Positions 15,838-24,562 of a stretch of 64,000 nt of DNA are shown here, piece after piece. The notes under the pieces are model-generated. The model searched no databases. It was not told the origin of the DNA and saw nothing but the letters and a program-made list of their open reading frames with translations. Location: NCBI RefSeq assembly GCF_030413595.1, contig NZ_CP129238.1:3100001-3164000 (forward strand), read 5' to 3'. The stretch's first letter is position 1; every line of letters begins with the position of its first letter. This DNA is from Planococcus liqunii. Its GTDB lineage: Bacteria; Bacillota; Bacilli; Bacillales_A; Planococcaceae. A program made the translations under genes and the position numbers.

Positions 15838-17007
15838 TTACTTTCTTTTGCTTTCCAGTGTTTTCAGCCAGTCGCCCATGCGCTCCATTGCCTGTTCAAG
15901 CGTCTCCATGGAATAGGCGTAGGAAATCCGCAGGAAGCCTTCTCCGGTTTTCGTAAATGCCGAACCCGGGACAGCTGCGACTCCCCCTTCTTTCAATAAA
16001 GCCGTTGCAAACTCAAACGACGTCATGCCGTATTTGGCAATGGAAGGGAAGATATAGAAGGCGCCTGTCGGTTTGACAACTTCCAGGCCCATTTCGACCA
16101 GTTTCCCGTACACAAAATCGCAGCGTTCGCGGTATGCGCGGTTCATCACTTCCGGTGCATCGCGGTTGTTTTTCAGCGCTTCGATCGCTGCGTACTGGCT
16201 CGGCACCGATGCACATACCGTATTGTACATATGCACTTTCAGCACTTGCTGCACGTACTGTTCCGGCCCCAGCAAAAAGCCCATGCGCCATCCCGTCATC
16301 GAATGGGACTTGGACAAGCCGTGGACCAGGAACGTCCGGTCTTGAATCGAATCAAAGCAGGCAAAAGAGGTATGTGTGCCCGCAAATGTATTTTCGCTGT
16401 AGATTTCATCGGTCACAACAAAAATCTCGTGTTTGCTGAGTTCTTCCACGAGCGGTTCCATTTGGGCTTTCGTCAATGTGACGCCTGTCGGATTCGACGG
16501 AAAATTAAACAAGATTGCTTTTGTTTTCTCCGTGACAAGCGCCCGGATGGCTTCCGCTGTCGGCACTAGCCCGGTTTCTGATGTATCGAGCAGAACCGGT
16601 TTGCCGCCGTTCAATTCCACAATCGGCTCGTAGCCTGCAAAGCACGGCGCCGGAATGATCACTTCATCGCCTTCCAAAAGAATCGTCCGGAAAACCGCAT
16701 CCAGCGCTTCGCTTGCGCCGTTGGTCGCAATGATCTCGGTTTGCGGATTGTATGTAAGTCCATAAGTATCCTGGAAAAACGCAGCAATTTCCTGGCGCAG
16801 CTCCAAGAGCCCTGCATTGTGAGTGTATCCGGTCAAATTGGCTGAAATGGCAGCTTTCCCGGCTTCTTTGACCGGTTCCGGCGTCGGAAAATCCGGCTGG
16901 CCGATGGTTAAATTGATGGCATCCGGGTAATTCACCAACTGATTGAAAAACTGGCGGATCCCTGACACACGAAGCGCTTCTGCGCGTGGATTCAATGTAA
17001 GTGGCAT
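15838..17007 (-). CDS. patA: Class I/II pyridoxal-phosphate aminotransferase (PatA-like)
   Basis: 389-aa cytosolic aminotransferase of fold type I. Visible motifs: TIGQPDFPTP near 30, NGASEALDA, FNFPSNPTGV, VTDEIYS, and the PLP-lysine in GLSKSHSMTGWRMG. Closest by feel to PatA/YugH-type enzymes acting on N-acetyl-LL-diaminopimelate or aromatic amino acids; the substrate cannot be told. Start: ATG (MPLTLN) 9 nt after GGAG; longer readings to 17106 lack a ribosome site and run into the upstream hairpin. Co-transcribed with the RocB-like gene. Confidence 0.9.
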   Translation of the reverse strand: MPLTLNPRAEALRVSGIRQFFNQLVNYPDAINLTIGQPDFPTPEPVKEAGKAAISANLTGYTHNAGLLELRQEIAAFFQDTYGLTYNPQTEIIATNGASEALDAVFRTILLEGDEVIIPAPCFAGYEPIVELNGGKPVLLDTSETGLVPTAEAIRALVTEKTKAILFNFPSNPTGVTLTKAQMEPLVEELSKHEIFVVTDEIYSENTFAGTHTSFACFDSIQDRTFLVHGLSKSHSMTGWRMGFLLGPEQYVQQVLKVHMYNTVCASVPSQYAAIEALKNNRDAPEVMNRAYRERCDFVYGKLVEMGLEVVKPTGAFYIFPSIAKYGMTSFEFATALLKEGGVAAVPGSAFTKTGEGFLRISYAYSMETLEQAMERMGDWLKTLESKRK

Positions 17008-17092
17008 GAACAAAAACTCCATTCCGTATTTTGGCTTTCCTCTATTATATTGCAAATTGCCGGAAAATAAAGAGAGACTGTTTCCATATAGA

Positions 17093-17119
17093 AAAAAGCG
17101 GCTCATAAGCTGAGCCGCT
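17093..17119 (-). terminator. Displaced terminator hairpin, left copy
   Basis: AGCGGCTCA / TGAGCCGCT stem with 5-nt loop (17097-17119). On the minus strand it is followed by six T. It sits between the aminotransferase gene and the 17120-17575 element. The near-identical twin at 17576-17598 overlaps the end of the EamA gene, so this copy, which keeps the T-run, looks like that gene's terminator moved away by an insertion. Confidence 0.75.
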
Positions 17120-17575
17120 CAGAATGTATACAAAGTCTAGATGAAATGTATGGCGATGCATAAAAACCAACCGGTCCGGCCACTTCGCTTTCCGTGGGCT
17201 CAGCTTCAGCCTCCTCGTCACTAACGTTCCTGCGGGGTCTTCAGCTTTCGCTGTCCCACAGGAGTCTTCGTGGCCGAACCGGTTGGAGCGTCTCTCTGTG
17301 AATCAATAGTGAATATTATTCCGATTGAAGCCTAAACAGACATGCCTAACAAGAAAAGCGACATCTCTAAATAACCTCCTGTACAGGATCCGGAGTGGAA
17401 GCCGGCGACTCCAGCGGGATAGCGAAGTGCCGAAATCCACTCGGGACGCCAGTTCCGAGTTAGTTCGGCGCGAGCCTGCGGAACGCGTCCGGCTGAAACG
17501 GAGGATCTGGGATTTCCCTTTCAATCAGATATTTATTCAGCTATCATGTGTAAAAATTCTTTTTTTCACAAGCTA
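17120..17575. mobile_element. MITE-like element carrying two GC-rich cores in opposite orientation
   Basis: A 456-bp segment between two copies of a 23-nt hairpin. Right end read inward: TAGCTTGTGAAAAAA, close to the right end of the 149-466 element. Left end: CAGAATGTATACAAA. Inside are two palindromic cores: 17165-17290 (minus orientation; CCAACCGG arms, with CGAAGACTCCTGTGGGA read on the minus strand) and 17380-17510 (plus orientation; GGCGACTCCAGCGGGA). No coding gene. This fills the whole gap between the aminotransferase and EamA genes. Confidence 0.6.
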
Positions 17576-17598
17576 AGCGGCTCATAAACTGAGCCGCT
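17576..17598. repeat. Hairpin direct repeat, right copy
   Basis: AGCGGCTCA / TGAGCCGCT with loop TAAAC; the left copy at 17097-17119 differs only at one loop base. It contains the last codons and the stop of the EamA gene (17582) and lacks a T-run on either side. Confidence 0.8.
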
Positions 17599-18496
17599 TT
17601 CTCCGTTTTTTCAACAAGTCTTCTGCTGCACCGGATCCAAACAGGACACCGACGATAATCAGCACCAAGCCGAAAAGGTGATTGGTCGTGATCACTTCGC
17701 CCAAAATGACTGCTGCTCCTACAAGTGAGAAAAAAGTATTCAAGTTCATGAAAATAGCGGCTTTGGTCGGCCCCGCCTGTCCGATGGAATAATTGTAAAG
17801 CAAATGTCCGACAGCCGTCCCGAGTACAGCCGAAAAAAAGAACGCTACCCAGAAAGTTGATGGAACCTCCGCAAAAGCGGCAATTTCCCCCGGTTCTTGA
17901 ATTAGTGAAATGATGAACAAGACACCGGCGCCGATGATGAACATATACGCAGTCAATAGGCGCGGGTCCATGGAGCCGGCAGCTTTCGAAATGACAATAT
18001 AGCTAAGCACTTGGACCAGAATGGACAGGAAGACAAAAACATCCCCGATGTTCATCCCCGCCGTCTCGCCGCCGCCTACCAGGACAGTCGCAGATACACC
18101 GACAAGGCCGATCACCACGCCAATCCATTGCAGTTTAGACGGGTAGCTGCGCAGAATCAACGAAACCAGCACAGCTGTCAGCATCGGGCCAGTTCCCAGA
18201 ATCAATCCAGCATTCGTTCCTGAAGTAAGCGCGAGTCCGCTCGACAGGAAATAATGGTGTCCGACCACATTGAGCAAGGCTCCAAGCAAGATGAATTTCC
18301 ACTCGTTTTTTCGCGGAAGCCGCAGCAGTTTCATGCCGGCAAGAATCACAAAAATTGTCGCCGCGGCTGTGAGAATGCGAAAAGCAGTTAATGTGATAGG
18401 ATCCACAAATTCAACCAGGTATTTTACAGAAGGTAGATTAAACCCCCATATCAGCATGACAAAAATTAAAATGGCATAGATTTTCCATTGATTCAA
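17582..18496 (-). CDS. EamA/DMT-family transporter
   Basis: 304-aa membrane protein with ten predicted membrane helices in two EamA repeats (about 8-135 and 150-290), each with the PxxxxxxR-like start and the LG end typical of drug/metabolite exporters. Substrate unknown. The start is TTG (18496) with only a weak GAAGG upstream; no better in-frame start is seen before the first helix. The stop codon lies within the hairpin at 17576-17598, probably part of its original terminator. Confidence 0.88.
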   Translation of the reverse strand: MNQWKIYAILIFVMLIWGFNLPSVKYLVEFVDPITLTAFRILTAAATIFVILAGMKLLRLPRKNEWKFILLGALLNVVGHHYFLSSGLALTSGTNAGLILGTGPMLTAVLVSLILRSYPSKLQWIGVVIGLVGVSATVLVGGGETAGMNIGDVFVFLSILVQVLSYIVISKAAGSMDPRLLTAYMFIIGAGVLFIISLIQEPGEIAAFAEVPSTFWVAFFFSAVLGTAVGHLLYNYSIGQAGPTKAAIFMNLNTFFSLVGAAVILGEVITTNHLFGLVLIIVGVLFGSGAAEDLLKKRRKRLSL

Positions 18497-18575
18497 TCCA
18501 ATTAAGCCTTCTTTCGAGTTCCGAATTATTCACTTATTTTACGCTGAATCAACAGCAAAGTAAACGGCTTTCCCG

Positions 18576-20036
18576 TTATTTGATCGTTTTCACATTATAG
18601 TCGTATGCTTTTCGGCCAATCAGCAAGCTGAACACAATAAAGGCGATCAATGACAACACGACCGGAAACGTGACGGTATGCACACCGAACAATTCACCGT
18701 TGGCAATGTTATAAAAATGCAGCGCTACGTAGCTGCTGATGCCGACAATCATCGAAGCGATGGCCCCGTATTTATTGCCCCATTTCCAGTAAAGCCCGAG
18801 CACGACCGGCCAGATAAACGCTGCTTCCAAACCGCCAAAGGCGAAGAGATTCAGGAAAATCAGCAGTTCCGGCGGATCAAGTGCCAGCAGGAACACAATG
18901 ACGCCAAGGGCACCTGTGATGCCGAACGAAATACGTTTGATGGCTTTCAAATCCGCGTCGGGTTTGATGTAATTCAAATACACGTCTTTTACGATGGTAG
19001 AAGAAACGAGAATGAGCAAGGAATCGACGGTCGACATGATGGCGGCCATCGGAGCGGCAAGGACAATCCCTGCTGCCCAGGCCGGCAAGGTTTCCAACGC
19101 AATCAGCGGAATGACTTTATCGCCAATTTCAATTCCTGGCAAGATCGGCCGGGCAAAAATGCCGATCATGTGCATGTTTAGCATGATAAAGCCGGTCACA
19201 ACCGTGCCGATGATCAGTGCCCGGTGCATCGATTTGGAATTTTTATAAGACATCGCCCGGACCGTAATCTGCGGCAAGCCGACCACTCCGACACCAACCA
19301 GAATCCAGAAAGACGACACATACGCCATGCTTAAATTGCCATCCGCGCCAAAAGGCGTCACAAGATTCGGGTTTTCATTGATCAAGTCGTTCATGATGTT
19401 CGGAATGCCGCCGCCTGCAATGATGACCGCAATCAATAGGATCAATGTGCCGATAAACATGACTGCTCCCTGAACCGCATCGGTCACCGCAACCGCCCGG
19501 AAGCCGCCGATGGTCACATAGACAAGTACAGAAACGGCAAAGATGAACAAAGCCGTGTTATAAGACAAGCCGGTCAGTGATTCAACAAGGCGAGCCCCGC
19601 CAATCCACTGGGCCGCCATCGCGGAAAACAAAAAGATGATGATGCTGAGGGCAGACAGGATGACCACCCAATTGCTTTGGTAGCGGGCTTTTAAAAAGTC
19701 GATCATTGTAATCGCATCATAGCGGCGCGCCATGATGGCGAATTTCTTCCCTAAAATCATCAGGACAAAATAGCCGGTGACCACTTGTGTCATGGCAAGC
19801 AGCACCCAGCCGAAGCCCATCGTATAGGCGGTGCCAGGCCCCCCCAGGAAACTCGAGGCGCTGCCGTAAGTGGCGACCATCGTCATCGCCAGCACAAAGC
19901 CGCCGAGCTCACGGCTGCCAAGGAAATAATCATTGATAAAGCTTGAACTGGATGACAATTTGGTGCTTGACCAATAGCCGATGGCAAAAATGATGGCTAG
20001 AAAAACAAGCATCGGAATGATAACTGCAAAATTCAT
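18576..20036 (-). CDS. panF: Sodium/pantothenate symporter
   Basis: 486-aa solute:sodium symporter with 13 membrane segments. PanF hallmarks: FxNDYFLGSRELGGFVLAMT near 35-55, ATYGSASSFLGGPGTAY, YDAITMIDFLKARY, TIGGFRAVAVTD and PQITVRAMSYK. It imports pantothenate, the coenzyme A precursor. The start ATG overlaps the stop of the YhdT-like gene by 4 nt, so the two are translated together. No terminator is seen right after it; a short 80-nt gap leads to the EamA gene. Confidence 0.93.
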   Translation of the reverse strand: MNFAVIIPMLVFLAIIFAIGYWSSTKLSSSSSFINDYFLGSRELGGFVLAMTMVATYGSASSFLGGPGTAYTMGFGWVLLAMTQVVTGYFVLMILGKKFAIMARRYDAITMIDFLKARYQSNWVVILSALSIIIFLFSAMAAQWIGGARLVESLTGLSYNTALFIFAVSVLVYVTIGGFRAVAVTDAVQGAVMFIGTLILLIAVIIAGGGIPNIMNDLINENPNLVTPFGADGNLSMAYVSSFWILVGVGVVGLPQITVRAMSYKNSKSMHRALIIGTVVTGFIMLNMHMIGIFARPILPGIEIGDKVIPLIALETLPAWAAGIVLAAPMAAIMSTVDSLLILVSSTIVKDVYLNYIKPDADLKAIKRISFGITGALGVIVFLLALDPPELLIFLNLFAFGGLEAAFIWPVVLGLYWKWGNKYGAIASMIVGISSYVALHFYNIANGELFGVHTVTFPVVLSLIAFIVFSLLIGRKAYDYNVKTIK

Positions 20037-20302
20037 CGTTCATCTTCCTCCTCTTCAAACGGCACTTCCACAAAGAAAAACTTCACAATGACAATGACAA
20101 GCACCACAATCAACAGGAAGCCGACGACGCAGCTGTAGAAAAACCAATCCGGCAATCCGAAAATGTAGGTGTATTCTTCAACGGGGCGCGACCCCATTCC
20201 ATAGGCAAAGCCGAACCACCAAATAAAGTTAAAAATCGCTAAGCCCAATCCAATCAATGCTTCGCGGTTGGCGATTTTAAACCGCCAATCTGTTTCCTTC
20301 AT
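20033..20302 (-). CDS. yhdT: YhdT family membrane protein (DUF997)
   Basis: 89-aa protein with two membrane segments (about 17-37 and 51-72), the WWFGFAYG...P.EY.Y..GLP.WFF pattern of YhdT, and an acidic tail (FEEEEDER). YhdT sits next to panF in many bacteria and is presumed to assist the symporter; the biochemical role is unknown. I start at ATG 20302, 8 nt after CGGAG, rather than GTG 20311. First gene of the pair. Confidence 0.88.
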   Translation of the reverse strand: MKETDWRFKIANREALIGLGLAIFNFIWWFGFAYGMGSRPVEEYTYIFGLPDWFFYSCVVGFLLIVVLVIVIVKFFFVEVPFEEEEDER

Positions 20303-20441
20303 CCCAAACACTCCGTTTCGTTATCAGTTTTAACGGCAATACTGCCTCTAATTTACTGCACCTATCTTTTCATCCTATTATCGTATCAATTGCACCGGTG
20401 CCTGTCACCCACACATTTTCACAATTGGGTTTTGGGCAATA

Positions 20442-20476
20442 GGAAAACCCCGGAAGCTGTTGCTTTCGGGGTTTCC
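20442..20476 (-). terminator. Terminator of the HlyD-like gene
   Basis: GGAAAACCCCGGAAGC / GCTTTCGGGGTTTCC stem with a 4-nt loop; it ends in TTTTCC on the minus strand. Adjacent positions 20393-20440 hold CCGGTGCCTGTCACC, which resembles a motif repeated in many Bacilli, but only one copy is here. Confidence 0.8.
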
Positions 20477-20487
20477 TTTTCGGATAG

Positions 20488-21786
20488 CTATCGTGCCAAT
20501 AAGTATTCAATATACTTGCGCCAATTAGTGTTTTTGGCAAACTCATAATTGGGTTGTTCGCTCGGGAAAGGCATAAAGACTTTTGGCGCTGATTTGTATT
20601 CTCTTAGTGAATCGTCTTTTAGAACGATCGCTCCTACTCCAACTCCATCAGATAAAACAGCCTTACCATTCACGTCGAAATTGATTGTTACTGGAGCAAC
20701 GGGTCCGTATCCTTCTTCATTTAATACATAAGTCGACCCGTTCGTATCTTGTCGGTCAAATATCCATGGTTGTGGAATTGCTACTGCATCAACTGCTTCG
20801 TTTATGGTAATTTCTGCATTGGCTGTGCTGCCAAATGGTATATTCTCCGTAATCGGTTCATCTGCTAAGATCTGCACTTCATAAAAAGCGATTGGATTGG
20901 CTTGTTCTTTCGGATCCAATGCACGATATGCTTTTAGCCATCTTGAATCTTCGGCAGGAATTTCGGATACACTTAAGACGGTACCTGGAACGGCTGCTTC
21001 TAAGCCTTCAGCCTGAATGAGAACTCGGTCTTGGGCAGCCACGTCTTGCCATTCATCTTCCAGCACATACGTCATAAATGTTTTTTCAGTTGAATAAATT
21101 TCAACACTTAATGGGTTTGAATCTCGATTTACTTTAGCCACAATGCCTTCTACAGGGCTAACCAGTGCCGGGTTCGATAGGCTTTGGCTCAATTGTGCAT
21201 CAATAACCGCTAATTGAGAATCAATGGCGGCCAAACGTTGATTGGCTTGTGCGATTCCAGTAGCATAGGAACCATCTTGCGGTACTTCTACACCAACTGA
21301 CAGATCAACATTAAACTCAATTGTATCGCCATCTTCATTTGTAACGCTAGAGCGGTCTGAAGCACTTTCAGATTCTGAACCACTTTGTTTAGATTGCGCA
21401 GATTCCAGTTCTCGAAGTGTGTTCTGCACTTCACTTTTTTCCGCTTCCAAAGCTCGCTGTTCCGATTCCCAAAGTGTTCGTTGCTCCTGTGATTCCACTT
21501 CATTTAATAAGGCCAATTCAGAACCTGCCTGAACCACATCGCCTTCACTCACTACCCACTGTTCGATTGCTTCTCTTTCCTGAACATAAATTTGCATCGT
21601 ATCTCGAGGAGCAGCGACGGCTTCTTTCGGCAGCTTTTCTATATATGTATTTGGATAAGCCCGTTCGTATTCGCTGACATAAATATTTTTTGAAATAATG
21701 CTTTTTTCTCCAAACATCAATAAGGCATTAGCGGCAATAAAGGCGGTTATCGCAATAGACAATCCAATGAAAAAGAATTTATTCAT
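20488..21786 (-). CDS. HlyD/YknX-like membrane fusion (adaptor) protein
   Basis: 432-aa protein. One N-terminal membrane anchor (about 4-24), a short beta/lipoyl segment (VSEGDVVQAGSELALL near 80), a coiled coil (95-130, Glu/Gln-rich), a Ser/Glu-rich insert (about 132-150), a second coil (180-205), then LVSPVEGIVAKVN and beta-barrel regions. This is the layout of adaptors for ABC or RND exporters, such as YknX. It overlaps the Yip1-like gene by 4 nt, as yknW-yknX would, but no ABC transporter genes are next to it. Good ribosome site (GAGGGGG). Confidence 0.8.
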   Translation of the reverse strand: MNKFFFIGLSIAITAFIAANALLMFGEKSIISKNIYVSEYERAYPNTYIEKLPKEAVAAPRDTMQIYVQEREAIEQWVVSEGDVVQAGSELALLNEVESQEQRTLWESEQRALEAEKSEVQNTLRELESAQSKQSGSESESASDRSSVTNEDGDTIEFNVDLSVGVEVPQDGSYATGIAQANQRLAAIDSQLAVIDAQLSQSLSNPALVSPVEGIVAKVNRDSNPLSVEIYSTEKTFMTYVLEDEWQDVAAQDRVLIQAEGLEAAVPGTVLSVSEIPAEDSRWLKAYRALDPKEQANPIAFYEVQILADEPITENIPFGSTANAEITINEAVDAVAIPQPWIFDRQDTNGSTYVLNEEGYGPVAPVTINFDVNGKAVLSDGVGVGAIVLKDDSLREYKSAPKVFMPFPSEQPNYEFAKNTNWRKYIEYLLAR

Positions 21787-22490
21787 ATAGAAGCGCCCCC
21801 TCTCGTGAAGCCGCTAAGCATGTCATCAATCGGAACATAAGCGCTAAATAAGCCAATGACTAATGCTACAAGGATGTGTAGTAAAATTAACAATGACAGA
21901 ATTACTCTTGGTGAATAAGAAGTGAAGCTACGGGTAAAACGGTATTGAATCGCGATGATTAATGCCGTAAAAATCGTCAACTGATTAAAGAAAAACGTTA
22001 CAAAAGTATGATTGAAAATTGAATGGTCTAAAAAGGTCGCAGCCAGTGGTCCAAATGAAAACAAGGAAACCGGCATTGTAAATCCGGCTATAGCAAATAA
22101 GAAAAATAAAAGAGCTTTTTCAATTAACAGAATGGCTAATACAAAAGACTGCATGACCAAGGCTGTCCGAAAAGTCATCTTAGTCAATTTGCTGAATAAA
22201 AACGCAACTCCATAGGAATGGAAAGCCAAATAAAAACCTGCCCACAGCAATGTACCTACAAGAGATGTCCAACGAGCCAAAGTGTATTCATCCCAAAATT
22301 CTTCCGCTAAATAAGGAGTTAACGACCTCGTATTCATTCCCCAAATTTCACGGAGCGCAAAAAGAAGCACTCCAAGTGCAAAAATCCAGAAGAGGCGCTG
22401 ATTAAATTTCCGCATCGTATTTTCTTGCAAATTATGTATTAGATCTCCTTGGCGGGCAAAATAACGCCAGAATTTAAAGTCAAATGTCAT
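21783..22490 (-). CDS. Yip1/YknW-like membrane protein
   Basis: 235-aa protein with five or six membrane segments (about 36-54, 88-108, 115-135, 165-185, 195-215). The N-terminal WRYFARQGDLIHN resembles the lead segment of Yip1-domain proteins like YknW, which works with an adaptor and ABC exporter in Bacillus. It is followed with a 4-nt overlap by the HlyD-like gene. Start: ATG 10 nt after AAAGGA; the TTG at 22514 lies ahead of that site and is unlikely. Function is inferred from the pair only. Confidence 0.65.
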   Translation of the reverse strand: MTFDFKFWRYFARQGDLIHNLQENTMRKFNQRLFWIFALGVLLFALREIWGMNTRSLTPYLAEEFWDEYTLARWTSLVGTLLWAGFYLAFHSYGVAFLFSKLTKMTFRTALVMQSFVLAILLIEKALLFFLFAIAGFTMPVSLFSFGPLAATFLDHSIFNHTFVTFFFNQLTIFTALIIAIQYRFTRSFTSYSPRVILSLLILLHILVALVIGLFSAYVPIDDMLSGFTRGGASI

Positions 22491-22703
22491 GCTATGTGAT
22501 TCCTTTCGGCGCAATGATGGTTCTGCTAACTTTACTTTACCAAAAAAAACGGTGCTTTGAAACGGTTAAGATACCACAATTTTCAATTTCTCCTTCTTTA
22601 AGCCTAAAGACACACAAATTGTATATATTTCAAAGAGAAAAAGGTATAAATAACCTGGTGGAAGCTTAATCGCCAATTATGTTTATAAATTTAAAAACCA
22701 ACG

Positions 22704-22731
22704 AAAAACCCCCACATTTCTGCGGAGGTTT
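22704..22731 (-). terminator. Terminator of the DUF2187 gene
   Basis: On the minus strand an 11-bp stem AAACCTCCGCA / TGTGGGGGTTT with two G-U pairs closes a GAAA tetraloop and is followed by TTTTT. It overlaps no gene and begins 8 nt after the stop at 22739. Confidence 0.85.
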
Positions 22732-22738
22732 ATCAAAC

Positions 22739-22960
22739 TTAAACGATTTTGTATTTCTTATGTGAAATTACGGTCATGTTGGATGCTGCACCAATTTCTT
22801 TTGCATCTTCAGGTGAAATTTCAACAATCACCGAGTTGTCCATAATTTTATAGATAGTTCCGTTGACTTCCACGCCATTGCGGGTGAAAGAGATCCATTC
22901 ACCAATTCTGCGAGCTGCTACGAATTCGGATACTTCTTTTTCATGCGGTTGAAATGCCAT
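22739..22960 (-). CDS. DUF2187 family small protein (YkvS-like)
   Basis: 73-aa soluble protein, one small beta-barrel-like domain with the family pattern IGEWISFTRNGVEVNGTIYKI..NSVIVEIS. Function unknown. GCGAGGA precedes the ATG. Own terminator, so a single-gene unit. The 225 nt upstream to the Yip1-like gene hold no other recognisable feature. Confidence 0.85.
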   Translation of the reverse strand: MAFQPHEKEVSEFVAARRIGEWISFTRNGVEVNGTIYKIMDNSVIVEISPEDAKEIGAASNMTVISHKKYKIV

Positions 22961-23104
22961 ATTTATCCTCGCCTCTCTTTAGTAGAAACAATATCTATTC
23001 ATTATAGCATAAATAAGGCGGTATTTCATCTGTTAAGCTGACAGCTTTCAAAGAAAAATATCAGCTCAATTGCTTTTATTGCTTACAGCAGTTTTCTCTT
23101 TCGT

Positions 23105-24028
23105 TCACTCGACGCCCGGCAAGATCGTCAGCGTCTTGGCATCTGCGTCAAGCCGCGCCGGTACACCAAGCGGGACGGAAAAATGCGGTTCGCAATGGCC
23201 GATTTTAAATCCTTTGACGACTGGCACTTTCAAGTCTTTAAAATAATCATCCAGCACTTCGTCCAATGTGAGCGACCGCTCTTTGTTTTTCGCTTCGGCA
23301 TTTTTGAAATCGCCGATTACAATGCCGGCCACTTCATCAAACTTCCGGGCCATCTTCAGATGGTTCAGCAGCTCATCGACTTGATACGGCTCTTCATCAA
23401 TATCTTCAATCAACAGGATTTTGCCTTTTACATCCAGTTCAAATTTCGTTCCGATGCCGCTCCGGATCAGCGACAGATTTCCGCCGACCAGCTCGCCTTG
23501 GGCTATTCCGCTCGTCAATGCAGTAAGCGGCGAAATTTCTTCGGAATAAAACAATTCGAACGGCCCAAACAATTGTCCAAACATCCGGGCGCTGCGCTCA
23601 TGGAACGTTTCTTTGCCCACGTCTGAAGCAAGCATCGGCCCGTGGAACGTTGCCAGCTCTGCGTACTCTCCAATAGCTGTATGTAAAAAGGTGATATCCG
23701 AATAGCCCCAGAATATTTTCGGGTTTTCTTTGATCATCTGAAAATCGATTCGATCTGTATAGCGCGCTGCCCCGTATCCTCCGCCTGCGCAGATGATGCC
23801 CGCAACTTCGGGGTCTTCGAACATAGCATGCAAATCAGCCAGCCGCTCATCGTCTGTACCTGCCAAATGGCCATTCTTTGCTTCCACCGATTTACCCATT
23901 TTTATGTTCAAGCCAAGGCTTTCCAAAAACGGCAGTGCTTTTTTCATGTTTTCCAAATTCGGTGGGCTTGAAGGTGAAATGATTCCCACTGTATCGCCTT
24001 TTTTCAATCGTCTTGGTAAAGTCCGCAT
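23105..24028 (-). CDS. LD-carboxypeptidase, family S66 (YkfA/LdcA-like)
   Basis: 307-aa cytosolic serine peptidase. S66 signatures: GDTVGIISPSSP near the N-terminus, ICAGGGYGAARY, the nucleophilic Ser in FWGYSDIT (about residue 110), GGNLSLI, a catalytic Glu in LLIEDIDEEPY, and His in FKIGHCEPH. It removes the terminal D-alanine from muropeptides (or cleaves related LD bonds) in murein recycling, which ties in with the epimerase at 11.1-12.3 kb (YkfA/YkfB pair in Bacillus, not adjacent here). Start: ATG 9 nt after GGAG; ATG six bases upstream is less likely. Confidence 0.88.
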   Translation of the reverse strand: MRTLPRRLKKGDTVGIISPSSPPNLENMKKALPFLESLGLNIKMGKSVEAKNGHLAGTDDERLADLHAMFEDPEVAGIICAGGGYGAARYTDRIDFQMIKENPKIFWGYSDITFLHTAIGEYAELATFHGPMLASDVGKETFHERSARMFGQLFGPFELFYSEEISPLTALTSGIAQGELVGGNLSLIRSGIGTKFELDVKGKILLIEDIDEEPYQVDELLNHLKMARKFDEVAGIVIGDFKNAEAKNKERSLTLDEVLDDYFKDLKVPVVKGFKIGHCEPHFSVPLGVPARLDADAKTLTILPGVE

Positions 24029-24246
24029 ATCCATCCACTCCTATTTCCATTAATGTCTTTAAAACCACAATCCGCATCCCGGTTCTTCCCTGCAGATTGG
24101 AACACTTTCTTTATCCAAGCATACCGTTTATCCCGAAAAAGTAAAACGTCAGCGGTATAGCCACCTATCCTTCCATCGGCTTTATACCGAGGATGGGATG
24201 GATTTTTGAAAATGAAACTATAAATTTAGAATTTTTAGTCATTTTG

Positions 24247-24279
24247 GTTCATGATAATCATTTGATATCTCTCTATAAT
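24247..24279 (+). promoter_or_regulatory. Candidate promoter with partial Fur-like box
   Basis: TATAAT at 24274-24279, preceded by CATGATAATCATTTGAT (about 24250-24266), whose first part matches the Fur 7-1-7 half TGATAAT-N-ATT but not the second half. No good -35. It leads, after about 95 nt, to the small plus-strand gene at 24373. The rest of 24030-24372 holds nothing I recognise. Confidence 0.3.
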
Positions 24280-24372
24280 AAAAACAAGTTATAAATCGGT
24301 TAGCTTAACCTCTGTAACTTACCGGGCGAGATCTTCTTTTATCCCCATAATAACCTAGAGGAGTGGATCAAG

Positions 24373-24477
24373 ATGAATTTTGATAAAGTGCTGGAACTAG
24401 AGTGGGAAGATCTTGCAATTGGCATGGCCGGTTCAACCATCTTAATGGTAGCCCTAAATTTCTTCACATTAATGTAA
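24373..24477 (+). CDS. Small hydrophobic protein, 34 aa
   Basis: ATG preceded by GAGGAG at 9 nt; translation starts MNFDKVLELEWEDLAIGM, continues AGSTILMVALNFFTLM and stops at TAA 24475. Acidic N-terminal half, one short hydrophobic C-terminal helix. A strong terminator follows 30 nt later and a -10 element lies upstream, so it looks like a complete transcription unit. No known family recognised. Confidence 0.6.
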   Translation: MNFDKVLELEWEDLAIGMAGSTILMVALNFFTLM

Positions 24478-24506
24478 GAGGTGACTTATGCAGATCGGCG
24501 TATATT

Positions 24507-24544
24507 AAAAGCCCTTTTCCGATAAACTGGAAAAAGGGCTTTTA
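24507..24544 (+). terminator. Terminator of the 34-aa gene
   Basis: AAAAGCCCTTTTCC / GGAAAAAGGGCTTTT stem with an 8-nt loop, then TTTTATTCATTTTTT on the plus strand. Confidence 0.85.
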
Positions 24545-24562
24545 TTCATTTTTTGGGCATAC

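Noticed and set aside
24280-24372. Possible riboswitch in the leader of the 34-aa gene
   Set aside because: I could not match it to any riboswitch core I know, and no convincing pairing beyond short stems was found.
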